A DNA stretch of 15,473 nt from a bacterium (GCA_021779435.1 JAJYAR010000019.1:1-15473); one strand, 5' to 3'. Positions 1-7,933 are shown, numbered from the stretch's first letter. Notes: generated by a model not told the origin, from the letters alone. Numbers and translations are program-made.

Positions 1-2145
1 GACGCCGGCGGCCATATAATCCAGGATCTTCAGGTTGGTGCCGGAGCCCATTTCCATGGGGTTGAGGGCTAGATGGGCGCGTGAGAGAGCGAGGTCTTTG
101 GCGCGGTCGTCGAGGACGCCGAGCGGCGCGACGTTGGCGGGAAGGGGCAGGTGGAAGACGCGGAAGTAGTCGCAGACGCTGCCGAGGAATTGGAAGCGGA
201 TATCGGGGAGGCGGCGTGCGATTTCGGAGACGAAGAGGGCGGCCTCGATGTTGGGCTCGTGCCAGCTTCCGAGGAAGAGGACAGTGAAGGGCGAGGTGTG
301 GGCTTGGCGTTCGGCGAACGGGTGGTAGGTGACGGAGGCGAGGTCGACGCCGTTGGGGGCGAGTACGATTTTTTCCGGTGGGATGGCGTATTCGGCGATG
401 AAGGCTTCGGCGTCGGCGCTGGAGCAGGCCGAGACGAGGTCGCTATTTTGGCAGGCGCGGCGTTCGGCTTCGTGGGTGAGGCGGAGCAGATAGCGGCCCA
501 TGGCGTTTGGGGGAAGCATGCGCCGCTTGAGCGCGAACTCGGCGTTGTGGCCTTCGTAGAAGACCGGCTGTGATTGGCGGACGGCTTCGACGGCGGTGAT
601 GAGATAGGGGTGGCTCGAGACGAGGAGAGAACTGGAGGCAGCGGAGCGGCGGAGGGCGCCGACGTATTCGGGAGTGAGGAGGAACAGGCGGGGCATGACG
701 GCGTCGGTGACGGGGACGCCGCCGGCGCGGCGGGAGGCGCGCGCTTCGCGCCGGACGTGGGCATCGGATTTGGCGATGCGGATTTCGTCGACGCCGGGCG
801 CGATCTCCTGGTGGATGCCGGGCTGGTAGTCGTCGGCGAAGGTGAGGAGTTCGACGCGGCAATCGAGTTGGCGGGCGAGGTGGCGGTAGAGGTGATAGAT
901 GCGGCTCTTGCCTCCGCCGCGAGGCGGGTAGACGGGAAAGGTGAGGCAGACGGTGATGTGGCGGCGGGGACGGGAAATGCGGCGTGGGCCGGCGATGGGG
1001 GCGCCGGTGAGGGCTTCAGCAACGGAGTCCCAGCGGATGCCGGCGACTTTGGCGCGGCAGGCAGGGGCCATGGCGCGGGCTTCGGCAACGTGGGTGGCGA
1101 GGTAGTCGATGCGATCGGCGAGGTCGGCGGGGTCTGGCGCGACGGAGAAGCCGGTGACGCCGGTTTCGATGAACTCGTTCGGCCCGCCGGAGTCCGTGCA
1201 GGTAAGCACGGGTTTGCCGCTGTTCATGGCCTCGATAGTGACGAGTCCGTAGTCTTCGTCATAGGGGACGTAGAGAGTGGCGAGGCAGTTGGCGTAGAGG
1301 TCGATGACATCGGCGTCGTTGACGAAGCCGAGGAAATCGATGCGTGGGTCGCCGGCGGCGAGGGCGCGGAGGGAGGATTCATCGGGTCCGGTTCCGGCGA
1401 TTTTCAACGGGACGGTGGTCTCAGCGCGGAACATGGCCTCGACGAGGAGACGGACACGCTTGGCGTTGTCGAGGCGGGAGACGGTGAAGAAATACTCGGA
1501 GTTGCCGGAGCGCAACGAGGTCAGGTCCGAGGGAGGATAGCAGACGGCGACTGCGGCGCCCGGGGGGAAGTAGCCGGGGCGGCGGGCGACGTTGTGGCTG
1601 ATGGCGGCGTATTTGGAGATCGAAGGCGGCGCGAGGGCGCAATCGTCGAGAAAGTGGATGGTTTCGCGGATGAGCGGGCCGGGAAACTGGAACAGTTCCG
1701 GAGGGACGCCGGTGGCCTGGCGGAGACGGTCGAGGCGGGCGAAGCATTCCGGGATATGGGCACGGGAGGGGGTTTGGGACCGAAGGAAGGCTGTAAGCGA
1801 GGCGACGGCCGGGTGGTTCGATTCGCAGCGCGTAGGGAGGGGCGGATAGGTGTCGTAGAGGCCGCGGAGGCGGTGAAGCAGGTAGAGCACGTGGCGCGGA
1901 TGAGAGATCATCCAGGCCGGGTATTTCAAGCTGATGACGAGGTCGAAGTGAGAGAGGTCGAGTTGAGAGAAGGCGCGGTAGGAATCGATGAGGTCCCAGA
2001 AGGAGAGTTCGCGGGAGGGGATTTTGATGAGTTCGGCCTGGTGTGGGGTTTGCTGGTTGAGGTAGTTCAAGAGACCCCAGGCGAGTTTTTCGGCGCCACC
2101 GATTGTGAAGGAGACCGGACTCGGGGCGACGAGGGCGATTTTCAT
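1..2145 (-). CDS. Double-domain GT4 glycosyltransferase, partial (C-terminus beyond window)
   Basis: Reading the minus strand from ATG at 2145 gives 715 codons with no stop, running off the left edge. Two GT-B/GT4 units lie in series. Unit 1 (about residues 1-385) starts MKIALVAPSPVSFTIGGAE and has the EX7E motif at E297-E305 (EDYGLVTIE), followed by a GGPNEF nucleotide-sugar loop. Unit 2 (from about 397) starts with a Rossmann-like strand and glycine-rich loop (FPVYPPRGGGKSR), has FLGSWHEPNIEAA, and ends near the edge with GSGTNLKILDYMAAG (G700 onward); Asp709 sits where many relatives have Glu. GT4 enzymes transfer sugars from nucleotide-sugar donors, so a cytoplasmic role in building a surface polysaccharide or glycan is inferred; the sugar is unknown. 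The gene begins 11 nt after the upstream GT4 gene, suggesting one operon. I see no clear Shine-Dalgarno site before 2145. GC-rich codon use creates long false frames opposite it. Confidence 0.9.
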   Translation of the reverse strand, partial: MKIALVAPSPVSFTIGGAEKLAWGLLNYLNQQTPHQAELIKIPSRELSFWDLIDSYRAFSQLDLSHFDLVISLKYPAWMISHPRHVLYLLHRLRGLYDTYPPLPTRCESNHPAVASLTAFLRSQTPSRAHIPECFARLDRLRQATGVPPELFQFPGPLIRETIHFLDDCALAPPSISKYAAISHNVARRPGYFPPGAAVAVCYPPSDLTSLRSGNSEYFFTVSRLDNAKRVRLLVEAMFRAETTVPLKIAGTGPDESSLRALAAGDPRIDFLGFVNDADVIDLYANCLATLYVPYDEDYGLVTIEAMNSGKPVLTCTDSGGPNEFIETGVTGFSVAPDPADLADRIDYLATHVAEARAMAPACRAKVAGIRWDSVAEALTGAPIAGPRRISRPRRHITVCLTFPVYPPRGGGKSRIYHLYRHLARQLDCRVELLTFADDYQPGIHQEIAPGVDEIRIAKSDAHVRREARASRRAGGVPVTDAVMPRLFLLTPEYVGALRRSAASSSLLVSSHPYLITAVEAVRQSQPVFYEGHNAEFALKRRMLPPNAMGRYLLRLTHEAERRACQNSDLVSACSSADAEAFIAEYAIPPEKIVLAPNGVDLASVTYHPFAERQAHTSPFTVLFLGSWHEPNIEAALFVSEIARRLPDIRFQFLGSVCDYFRVFHLPLPANVAPLGVLDDRAKDLALSRAHLALNPMEMGSGTNLKILDYMAAGV

Positions 2146-2156
2146 GGGCGCTTCGG

Positions 2157-3185
2157 TTACTGGCTGAGCAACGCGGCGACGGTGTCCCAGGAGATGTCCA
2201 TCGACTCGTAGCGCTGGTAGCCGTTGGAGCCGAGACCGGCGCCGTGCCGGGGCATACCGTAGAGTTCGTCGATGGCGTGGGCGATGGCGCGGGGTTCGGG
2301 ATCGGCGATCATGCCGGTGTCGCGGTGGCGGACAAACTCGAGCGGGCCGCCGGAGTCGTGGCAGGTGATGACGGGCTTACGCGCGAGCATGGCTTCGAGG
2401 GTGATGTAGCCCAAGTCTTCGCCGCGCGGACCGAAGAAGACGGCGAAGCAGTGGGCGTAGAAGGCGAGGAGGCCGTCTTCGTCGAGTTCACCGATCAAGC
2501 GGACACGGTGTTCGAGGCCGAGCGCGGCGATTTCGCTTTCATAGACGGCGCGCTGTCCGCCGGAACCCGAGATGAGCGCGAAGACGGGGGCGGTGACGTA
2601 GCGCATGGCTTCGATCAGCAGGATCTGGCGCTTGTGGCGCTCCAGGCGGCTGGGGGCGAAAACGTAGGGCAGCGGATCCGCGGTGTAGAGTTTGCCGGCG
2701 AGCGGCGGCGGATGGTAAAGCGGGGTGGCAGCGACTCCGTTGAATTGCCGGAGACGCGCGGCGACGGTATGCGAGTTGGCGAAGCGGCGCGGGATGGCGG
2801 CGAGGTGCTCGGTGTCGAGGCGGTGAATAAGGGCGCGGATTTCTTCGGCTTCGGACGTGTGCGGGGCGTGTGATTCCCACTCGTCATAGACGGTGCGGTG
2901 TTGGTGCAGCAGCCACAGCGTTTTTTCCGGGTGTTTCAGATAGTAGGCGGGGAAGCGGAGGCAGATGACGCGATCGGGAGTGGGGACACCGAGGCAGGTG
3001 AAGTCTTCGTTGAGCCACTGCTCGACGCCGTGCCGCACGGCGTGTTCGGGCTGAAAGCGGAACGGCATGGTGACGATGTCGGCAGCGTGACCGGCGCGCC
3101 GGAGCGCGGCGCGGAGGCCGGCGGCGTGGGCTTCGGAGCCGCCCTCGATGAAGGGGGTGCGGACGGTCGCGATGGCGATTCTCAA
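2157..3185 (-). CDS. GT4 family glycosyltransferase
   Basis: 342 residues, a usual length for a single GT4 enzyme. The N-terminus RIAIATVRTPFIEGGSE is the typical first strand and glycine loop of a GT-B fold. FAPSRLERHKRQ marks the second Rossmann domain. The EX7E motif is E256-E264 (EDLGYITLE), followed by RKPVITCHDSGGPLEF. The start codon is TTG at 3185: no ATG fits the natural N-terminus, the TTG overlaps the upstream stop as TTGA, and a GGAG lies about 6 nt before it. It closely resembles the first half of the next gene, especially the EX7E and GGPxEF segment, so the two may descend from a duplication. It probably adds a sugar during surface glycan assembly in the cytoplasm; donor and acceptor cannot be read from sequence. 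It is co-transcribed with its neighbours on both sides. Confidence 0.9.
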   Translation of the reverse strand: MRIAIATVRTPFIEGGSEAHAAGLRAALRRAGHAADIVTMPFRFQPEHAVRHGVEQWLNEDFTCLGVPTPDRVICLRFPAYYLKHPEKTLWLLHQHRTVYDEWESHAPHTSEAEEIRALIHRLDTEHLAAIPRRFANSHTVAARLRQFNGVAATPLYHPPPLAGKLYTADPLPYVFAPSRLERHKRQILLIEAMRYVTAPVFALISGSGGQRAVYESEIAALGLEHRVRLIGELDEDGLLAFYAHCFAVFFGPRGEDLGYITLEAMLARKPVITCHDSGGPLEFVRHRDTGMIADPEPRAIAHAIDELYGMPRHGAGLGSNGYQRYESMDISWDTVAALLSQ

Positions 3186-3886
3186 TCGGCGCTCCGGCGC
3201 GCGGCTTCGAGGGCCTCGACTCTGCGCTCGAGTTCGAGGAGCGCCTCGCGGTTGGCCTTGTTGAAGGCGACGCGGGCGGCCTGGCGCTCGAGTTCGGCGA
3301 CGGATGACTTGTCGGCCTTGGCCTCGATGGGGCCGATTAGTTCGAGGCGGAAGACGCGATGCACTTCGGCGAAGCGGCGCTCGATGGAAGATTCCAGCCG
3401 GCGCAGGTTTGCTTCGAACGCGGGGAGATTGAGAACAAGGGCGGCGATGCGCAGCAGCGGCCCGGCGACGGGGAGACGGAACAGGCGCTCGCGCCGTAAG
3501 GCGGCGGCGAGCCCGGGCACGGGGACGCCGCGCGCGCGGCCTTCGCCGGAGTGACTTACAGCGGCGATGAAATCGAGCTTGGAGAGGTTACCGGAGTGGA
3601 GGCGATCCGCGTAAGAGGCCGCGGCGTCGCGTTCAGGTTCACGGCCGAGTAACTCGCGGTAAATGAGCCGGACAAGCGTTTCGTCGTGAAACGCGAGGAA
3701 TCGGGAGAGCGGGAGCGGGCGGGACGCCGATTCGAGATCCGGTGGAAGCGGCGCGAGTAAGTTGCGATGGCTTGTATCGGGGGCGGACGCGGCGCAGGCG
3801 GCGGGGGGCTTGCGCGCGGCCGCTTCGCCGCGCACGCGCTGAATCAAGGAGTCCAGATCGAGAGGTTTCGTCCCGGAAGAGTTCAT
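3182..3886 (-). CDS. DUF4214 domain protein with C-terminal coiled coil
   Basis: With the ATG at 3886 the protein has 234 residues. Residues about 1-60 are low-complexity and Ala/Pro-rich. Residues about 62-118 match DUF4214 (LIYRELLGREPERDAAASY, then LSKLDFIAAVSHSGEG). A hydrophobic, Leu-rich segment (138-157) follows, then a heptad-like coiled coil (about 158-230, LERRVEALEAARRSAD at the end). DUF4214 proteins often sit in polysaccharide clusters beside glycosyltransferases; their molecular role is not well defined, so a scaffold or accessory job here is inference. The start is uncertain. An in-frame ATG at 3910 overlaps a TATAAT box (3914-3909) and is unlikely to be used. TTG at 3895 has GAGAAGG 6 nt upstream and is a real alternative; ATG at 3886 is 15 nt from that site. 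First gene of the minus-strand cluster; its stop overlaps the TTG start of the GT4 gene. Confidence 0.8.
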   Translation of the reverse strand: MNSSGTKPLDLDSLIQRVRGEAAARKPPAACAASAPDTSHRNLLAPLPPDLESASRPLPLSRFLAFHDETLVRLIYRELLGREPERDAAASYADRLHSGNLSKLDFIAAVSHSGEGRARGVPVPGLAAALRRERLFRLPVAGPLLRIAALVLNLPAFEANLRRLESSIERRFAEVHRVFRLELIGPIEAKADKSSVAELERQAARVAFNKANREALLELERRVEALEAARRSAD

Positions 3887-3908
3887 TTGGACCAAAGAAC
3901 GCCTTCTC

Positions 3909-3914
3909 ATTATA
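3909..3914 (-). promoter_or_regulatory. -10 box of the glycosyltransferase cluster
   Basis: A perfect TATAAT on the minus strand, 22 nt upstream of the ATG at 3886. I see no convincing -35 hexamer at 16-18 bp. It implies transcription starting near 3902, which would exclude the longer ATG start at 3910. It lies 45 bp from, and faces away from, the tRNA -10 box. Confidence 0.5.
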
Positions 3915-3959
3915 GTGAGGCGGTTAGAGGGATGGCTGTTTTGGAGTGGCGGGGATCTT

Positions 3960-3965
3960 TATAAT
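3960..3965 (+). promoter_or_regulatory. -10 box of tRNA-Arg
   Basis: A perfect TATAAT ending 8 bp before the first base of the mature tRNA, the spacing expected for a tRNA promoter. The -35 region (about 3937-3942, TGTTTT) is weak. Confidence 0.6.
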
Positions 3966-3973
3966 GGAGTCAC

Positions 3974-4050
3974 GCGCCCGTAGCTCAGCCGGATAGAGCG
4001 ATTGACTTCGAATCAATAGGCCGGGGGTTCGAGTCCCTCCGGGCGCGCCA
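3974..4050 (+). tRNA. tRNA-Arg (anticodon TCG)
   Basis: A complete 77-nt cloverleaf. The acceptor stem GCGCCCG (3974-3980) pairs with CGGGCGC (4040-4046). The D stem is GCTC/GAGC, the anticodon stem is ATTGA/TCAAT, and the loop CTTCGAA has anticodon TCG at 4008-4010. The T arm is GGGGG-TTCGAGT-CCCTC with one G-U pair. Discriminator G4047 is followed by an encoded CCA (4048-4050). It would read CGA and probably other CGN arginine codons. No integrase or repeated 3' end is seen nearby, so nothing suggests that an element has used it as an attachment site. The spacer downstream (4051-4122) holds no gene I can support; CCTA-GGACT-TAGG at 4078-4090 is a short inverted repeat, too weak to call a terminator. 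Confidence 0.97.
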
Positions 4051-4122
4051 CTTCACTTAGGCGGCAGACCGAACTTCCTAGGACTTAGGTTCCAGTTTTG
4101 CGGCTGGTGCGGTTAATTCCTA

Positions 4123-4150
4123 TTGCAGCGAAGCTAAGGCAACGTATAAT
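4123..4150 (+). promoter_or_regulatory. Candidate sigma70-type promoter of the hybrid histidine kinase
   Basis: A perfect -10 TATAAT at 4145-4150, with TTGCAG at 4123-4128 sixteen bp upstream as a weak -35 (first three bases match). A start near 4157 would give a leader of about 80 nt before the ATG at 4239. Separate transcription of the kinase from the tRNA is inferred. Confidence 0.5.
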
Positions 4151-4159
4151 TAGGCAGGA

Positions 4160-4222
4160 CTGCGATGCCCCAAGGGTCGCAGGAATTTCCAATGGCTAGG
4201 GGTCTGCAGCGCAGACTTACCC
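4160..4222 (+). promoter_or_regulatory. Two stem-loops in the kinase leader
   Basis: Hairpin 1 pairs CTGCGA (4160-4165) with TCGCAG (4177-4182); inside it CCC (4168-4170) can pair with GGG (4174-4176). Hairpin 2 pairs GTCTGC (4202-4207) with GCAGAC (4211-4216) across an AGC loop, with GGG/CCC outside it (4199-4201, 4220-4222). Neither is followed by a T tract, so they do not look like terminators. I do not recognise a known riboswitch. The kinase ATG lacks a clear Shine-Dalgarno site, so structure here could matter for its translation; that is inference. Confidence 0.35.
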
Positions 4223-4238
4223 TTTGAGTTGATTCAAC

Positions 4239-7200
4239 ATGGCGGGACCAGGCGAGGCCGTTTACCGGATCCTGATCGTTGCGCCGGAGTCGGAGCGGGA
4301 GAGAAAGCTTCGGGCGGCGCTTTCAGCAGGGTCGAGCTGTGCGATCGAGATCGAGGCGGCACGCACGGCTGAGCAACTGGCGGCGCTTTCCGGGCAGCGG
4401 TTTGACGCGTTAATCGTCGATCCGGCCGTCGGGAAAGAACAGACGCTTGCAGATTTGTTCGGGGCATCGGGAGGCGACGGCGCGCGAGTGTTTTTGCTTG
4501 CCGAGAGCGGACTGGAGGGGCGGAGAGGAGGTTCGCCGATCCGATTCGAGGATGGCGAACCGGACCTGGAACCTCTGTGGAAGGCGCTTGCGGCGAGCGC
4601 AACCCCGGAGGGAGGCGACCCCCTGCTCGACAGCGTCGAACGGCAGATGGGCGATCTGGTGTGGCATTTTCACGACGCCCTCGTGGTGTACGACGTTGGC
4701 GCAGGGCGGGCAGTGTATGCGAGTCCGGCGTTCGAGAAGATCTGGCAGACCTCGCGGTCGGCGGTGATCGGGAATGGCGAGTTGTGGATCAACACGTTCG
4801 TTCCGGAGGAACGCGGGCGGGTGCGGGAAGCGGTCGCGGCGGCGGCGGCAGGCGATACTCAGTTGCTGGAGTGCCGGATTACGAGGCCCGGGGGAGGCGT
4901 GGGGTGGATCTCGCTTCGCCTCGTTCCGTGGCGGGAGGGCGGGCTAAAGGTAGGGCGGCTTTCGGCCGTGGCCACCGATATCACGGCGCACAAGGAAGCC
5001 GCGGCGGCGCTGTGCGCGGAGAAAGAGCGGCACCGCGAGCACGAGCGAAGGTACCGGCTGTTATTTGAGAACAGCCCGTTGCCGATGTTTCTGTACGACG
5101 TCGAGACGCTGGGCTACATCGAAGTGAACGACGCGGCGGTCGCCAAGTACGGCTACTCGAGGGAAGAGTTTCTGCGGATGACGGTGCTGGACATCCGGCC
5201 GGAGGAAGAGCGGGAGCGTCTCAAGGAGGCGCTTCGGACTCTCGGCGCGGGCGTGCAGCATTTGGGCGACTGGCGTCACCGGCTGAGGGACGGGCGGCTG
5301 ATCGACGTCGAGATTCGGACGGAAACGATGGAGGTGGAGGAAGGCCGCAAGGCGGTGCTGGTGGCGGCGATTGACGTCACCGAGCAGCGGCGGACGAAGC
5401 GGCGCGAGGAGTGCGAGCGGGAGGTGACGGCGATTCTGGCCGAGGCGGCGACGGTGCCGGAGGCGGCGCCACGCGTGCTGCGCGCCCTGGGAGAGCGGCT
5501 GGGCTTCGAGTATGCGGCCGGATGGTTGGCGCCGGTGCGTGGGGACCAGTTCGGCTGCGCGTACTTCTGGGCGAGCGAGGGGTTTCCGGCGGTGGATCCG
5601 TATACGGCGTTGTCGCCGTCGGATCGGTTTCTCGAGAAGGCAATTGCGACGCGGGCTCCGGTGTGGGTGACCGATTTTTCGCAGGAGCCGGAGTTCGCCA
5701 AGGGGCTGGTGAGGCTGGGTCTGCGGTCGGGAGCGATGCTCCCGGTGTCGGCGGGCGCGAGCGACTGGGCGGCGATGGCGGTGTTCTGCAAGAACTGCCG
5801 GCCGCTCGATGAAGGATTGCGGCGGCTGCTGGAGAGCGTTGCGGCGAGGCTGGGACAGTTCATCGAGCGGAAGCGGGCCGAGGACACGCAGCGCAGCCAC
5901 GATGAGCGGACGCGGCTGATCATGGAAAATGCGCTCGACGCGGTGATTGAGACGGATGCCGCGGGCCGGGTGACGCGTTGGAACGCGCAGGCGGAGCGGA
6001 TCTTCGGCTGGTCGAAGGAGGAAGTGCTGGGCCGGCCGCTGACGGAGACGATCATTCCGCCGGAGGCGAGGCCACTGCACGAGGCGGGCCTCGCGCGGTT
6101 TCCCGAGACGGGTGGCGGACCGATGCTGAACCGGAGGGTGGAGGTAACGGCGCTTCGCCAGGACGGGACGCGGTTTCCGATCGAGCTGTCGATTACCGCA
6201 ATTCAGACCCGCTCGGAATGGAGCTTCAATGCGTTCGTGCGCGACATCTCGGCGAGGAAAGCGGCGGAGGAGCGGCTTCAAAACCAGAGCGCGCTGCTCA
6301 AGGCGATTCTGGGGCACATCGGCGACGGCGTGCTGGTGGCGGACCGCTTCGGAAAGCTTCTGCTGGTGAACGAGGCGGCGGACCGGCTGTGTGGGTTCGC
6401 GGTGGAGCGGGAGGTAGGGCAGCGGGCGCGCGCGATGGGACTGTACCACCCGGACCGGCGCACGCCGCTGCGGGACGACGAATTGCCGAGTTGCCGGGCC
6501 GCGCGCGGGGAGAGCGTGGACGATATGGAGATTTACGTCTCCAACGGGGCGCATCCGGAGGGAAGATGGCTGCTGTGCAATGCGCGCCCGGTGTCGATCG
6601 GCGGGGGCGATCCGGTGGCGGGTGTGGTGGTGATGCGCGACAACACTCTCCGCAAGAACGCCGAAGAGGCGATGCGGACGGCGAAAGAGGCCGCCGAGAG
6701 CGCGAACCGGACGAAGAGCGAGTTTCTGGCCAACGTGAGCCACGAGTTGAGGACGCCACTGAACGGCATTCTGGGGATGCTCGAACTGGTGCTTAGTTCG
6801 GAGATGACGCCGGAACAGCGCGAGTTTCTGAACCTGGCGCGGACGTCGGCGGAGAATCAGCTTTCGGTGGTGAACGATGTTCTGGACTTCGCCAAAATCG
6901 AGTCCGGGCGGTTTGAGATTCACGCGTCGGCATTCGATCTGCGCGAGCAAATGAAGACGGCATTGGGCACGCTCGCGGTGCGGGCGGCGCGGAAGGGAAT
7001 CGAGTTTTCAAGCGAGGTGGATCCGGATGTCCCCTCGACATTGCTGGGCGACCCGGTGCGTCTGCGCCAGGTGCTTCTCAACCTCGTTGGAAACGCGGTG
7101 AAGTTTACGGAAGCGGGTTCGGTGCGCGTTCGCGCGGTGGTGAAGTCGAGTGGGGCCGATTGGGTGGTGCTTGGTTTCTCGGTCCGCGACACCGGCATCG

Positions 7201-7862
7201 GCATCGCGGCGGACAAACTCAATTTGATTTTCGAGCCATTCGTGCAAGCCGACGGATCCCTGACGCGGCGTCACTCGGGGACGGGCTTGGGGCTGTCGAT
7301 CGCTGCGGAACTGGTGAAGCGGATGGACGGTGGGATCCGGGTGGAGAGCGACGCCGGGCACGGAAGTTGCTTTGAATTCACGGCGAAGTTCGGCGTGGTG
7401 CCAGTTCAGGAGACGGCCAGTCCGGCCGTGCCGGCACGCGCTCATGCGGCGCCGATCTGGACCAGCAAGCCTCTGCGCGTTTTGCTGGCCGAGGACAACC
7501 CGGTAAACCAGCGTCTGATTGTGCGACTGCTGGAGGCCGAAGGACACCGCGTGCTGGCGGCTTCGGATGGACAGGTAGCGTTCGAGGCGTATGCCAACGG
7601 GACGGCGCCGTTCGACGTGGCGCTGGTGGATCTGCAGATGCCGGGTCTGGACGGATTCGGCCTGACGGCATCGATCCGGCAGCACGAGCGCGTTTTGGGC
7701 CGCCGCCTGCCGATCGTGGCGCTTACGGCCCACGCAACCGGCGAATACCGCGAGCGTTGTCTGGCGGCCGGGATGGATGGATATCTGGCGAAGCCCTTTC
7801 AGGCGAGGCAACTACTGGAAGCGATCGCCAGTGCGCTGAATCGATTGCCACCGGCAGCCTAG
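4239..7862 (+). CDS. Hybrid sensor histidine kinase (REC-like, PAS, PAS, GAF, PAS, PAS, HisKA, HATPase, REC)
   Basis: 1207 residues with no evident membrane segment, so a cytoplasmic sensor is likely. Domains in order: a degenerate receiver (about 9-115; Asp61 kept, N-terminal acidic pair lost), PAS (about 129-250), PAS (270-380), GAF (397-541), PAS (557-668), PAS (682-801), HisKA (820-897) with phospho-accepting His835 in SHELRTPLN, and HATPase_c (about 928-1055) with N948/N952, the G1 box DTGIGI from Asp984, the F box FEPFVQ and the G2 box GTGLGL from Gly1014. The C-terminal receiver (1079-1200) has E1085/D1086, phospho-acceptor Asp1131 in VDLQMPGLDG and Lys1185. The kinase and terminal receiver look fully functional. 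No DNA-binding response regulator lies beside it, so its output partner is unknown; phosphorelay to a separate protein is typical of this class. An in-frame stop 9 nt upstream makes ATG 4239 the earliest start. Confidence 0.95.
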   Translation: MAGPGEAVYRILIVAPESERERKLRAALSAGSSCAIEIEAARTAEQLAALSGQRFDALIVDPAVGKEQTLADLFGASGGDGARVFLLAESGLEGRRGGSPIRFEDGEPDLEPLWKALAASATPEGGDPLLDSVERQMGDLVWHFHDALVVYDVGAGRAVYASPAFEKIWQTSRSAVIGNGELWINTFVPEERGRVREAVAAAAAGDTQLLECRITRPGGGVGWISLRLVPWREGGLKVGRLSAVATDITAHKEAAAALCAEKERHREHERRYRLLFENSPLPMFLYDVETLGYIEVNDAAVAKYGYSREEFLRMTVLDIRPEEERERLKEALRTLGAGVQHLGDWRHRLRDGRLIDVEIRTETMEVEEGRKAVLVAAIDVTEQRRTKRREECEREVTAILAEAATVPEAAPRVLRALGERLGFEYAAGWLAPVRGDQFGCAYFWASEGFPAVDPYTALSPSDRFLEKAIATRAPVWVTDFSQEPEFAKGLVRLGLRSGAMLPVSAGASDWAAMAVFCKNCRPLDEGLRRLLESVAARLGQFIERKRAEDTQRSHDERTRLIMENALDAVIETDAAGRVTRWNAQAERIFGWSKEEVLGRPLTETIIPPEARPLHEAGLARFPETGGGPMLNRRVEVTALRQDGTRFPIELSITAIQTRSEWSFNAFVRDISARKAAEERLQNQSALLKAILGHIGDGVLVADRFGKLLLVNEAADRLCGFAVEREVGQRARAMGLYHPDRRTPLRDDELPSCRAARGESVDDMEIYVSNGAHPEGRWLLCNARPVSIGGGDPVAGVVVMRDNTLRKNAEEAMRTAKEAAESANRTKSEFLANVSHELRTPLNGILGMLELVLSSEMTPEQREFLNLARTSAENQLSVVNDVLDFAKIESGRFEIHASAFDLREQMKTALGTLAVRAARKGIEFSSEVDPDVPSTLLGDPVRLRQVLLNLVGNAVKFTEAGSVRVRAVVKSSGADWVVLGFSVRDTGIGIAADKLNLIFEPFVQADGSLTRRHSGTGLGLSIAAELVKRMDGGIRVESDAGHGSCFEFTAKFGVVPVQETASPAVPARAHAAPIWTSKPLRVLLAEDNPVNQRLIVRLLEAEGHRVLAASDGQVAFEAYANGTAPFDVALVDLQMPGLDGFGLTASIRQHERVLGRRLPIVALTAHATGEYRERCLAAGMDGYLAKPFQARQLLEAIASALNRLPPAA

Positions 7863-7870
7863 AGCCTCCC

Positions 7871-7899
7871 AAGGCAGGACCGGGTAATTCCCGTAAAAT
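7871..7899 (+). promoter_or_regulatory. Weak candidate promoter of the TIGR03437 protein
   Basis: TAAAAT at 7894-7899 matches five of six -10 bases. The -35 at a 17-bp spacing (AAGGCA, 7871-7876) matches poorly. A small inverted repeat CGGG-TAATT-CCCG (7881-7893) lies directly before the -10 box. The gap to the kinase gene is only 71 bp, so read-through from the kinase is also possible. Confidence 0.3.
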
Positions 7900-7933
7900 C
7901 AGACCAGCGCCATCCGGACCGATCCGGGAACGA

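Noticed and set aside
69..1088. 339-codon minus-strand open frame
   Set aside because: Out of frame with the GT4 fusion on the same strand; composition is Ser/Pro/Ala low complexity typical of a shifted frame.
574..2211. 545-codon plus-strand open frame
   Set aside because: It lies opposite the double GT4 gene, is Gly/Glu/Asp/Val-rich with no recognisable motif, and is explained by high GC at third codon positions of the true minus-strand frame.
2244..2873. 209-codon plus-strand open frame
   Set aside because: Antisense to the single GT4 gene, which has clear EX7E and Rossmann motifs.
3974..4238. Possible integration site at the tRNA-Arg 3' end
   Set aside because: No integrase, no second copy of the tRNA end, and no break in composition are visible in the window.
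5061..6950. 629-codon minus-strand open frame
   Set aside because: Antisense to the PAS/GAF/kinase region; Arg/His/Pro-rich with no domain, while the plus strand carries a full kinase.
7757..7933. 59-residue N-terminal extension of the TIGR03437 protein
   Set aside because: It overlaps the kinase gene in another frame and would displace the signal peptide.
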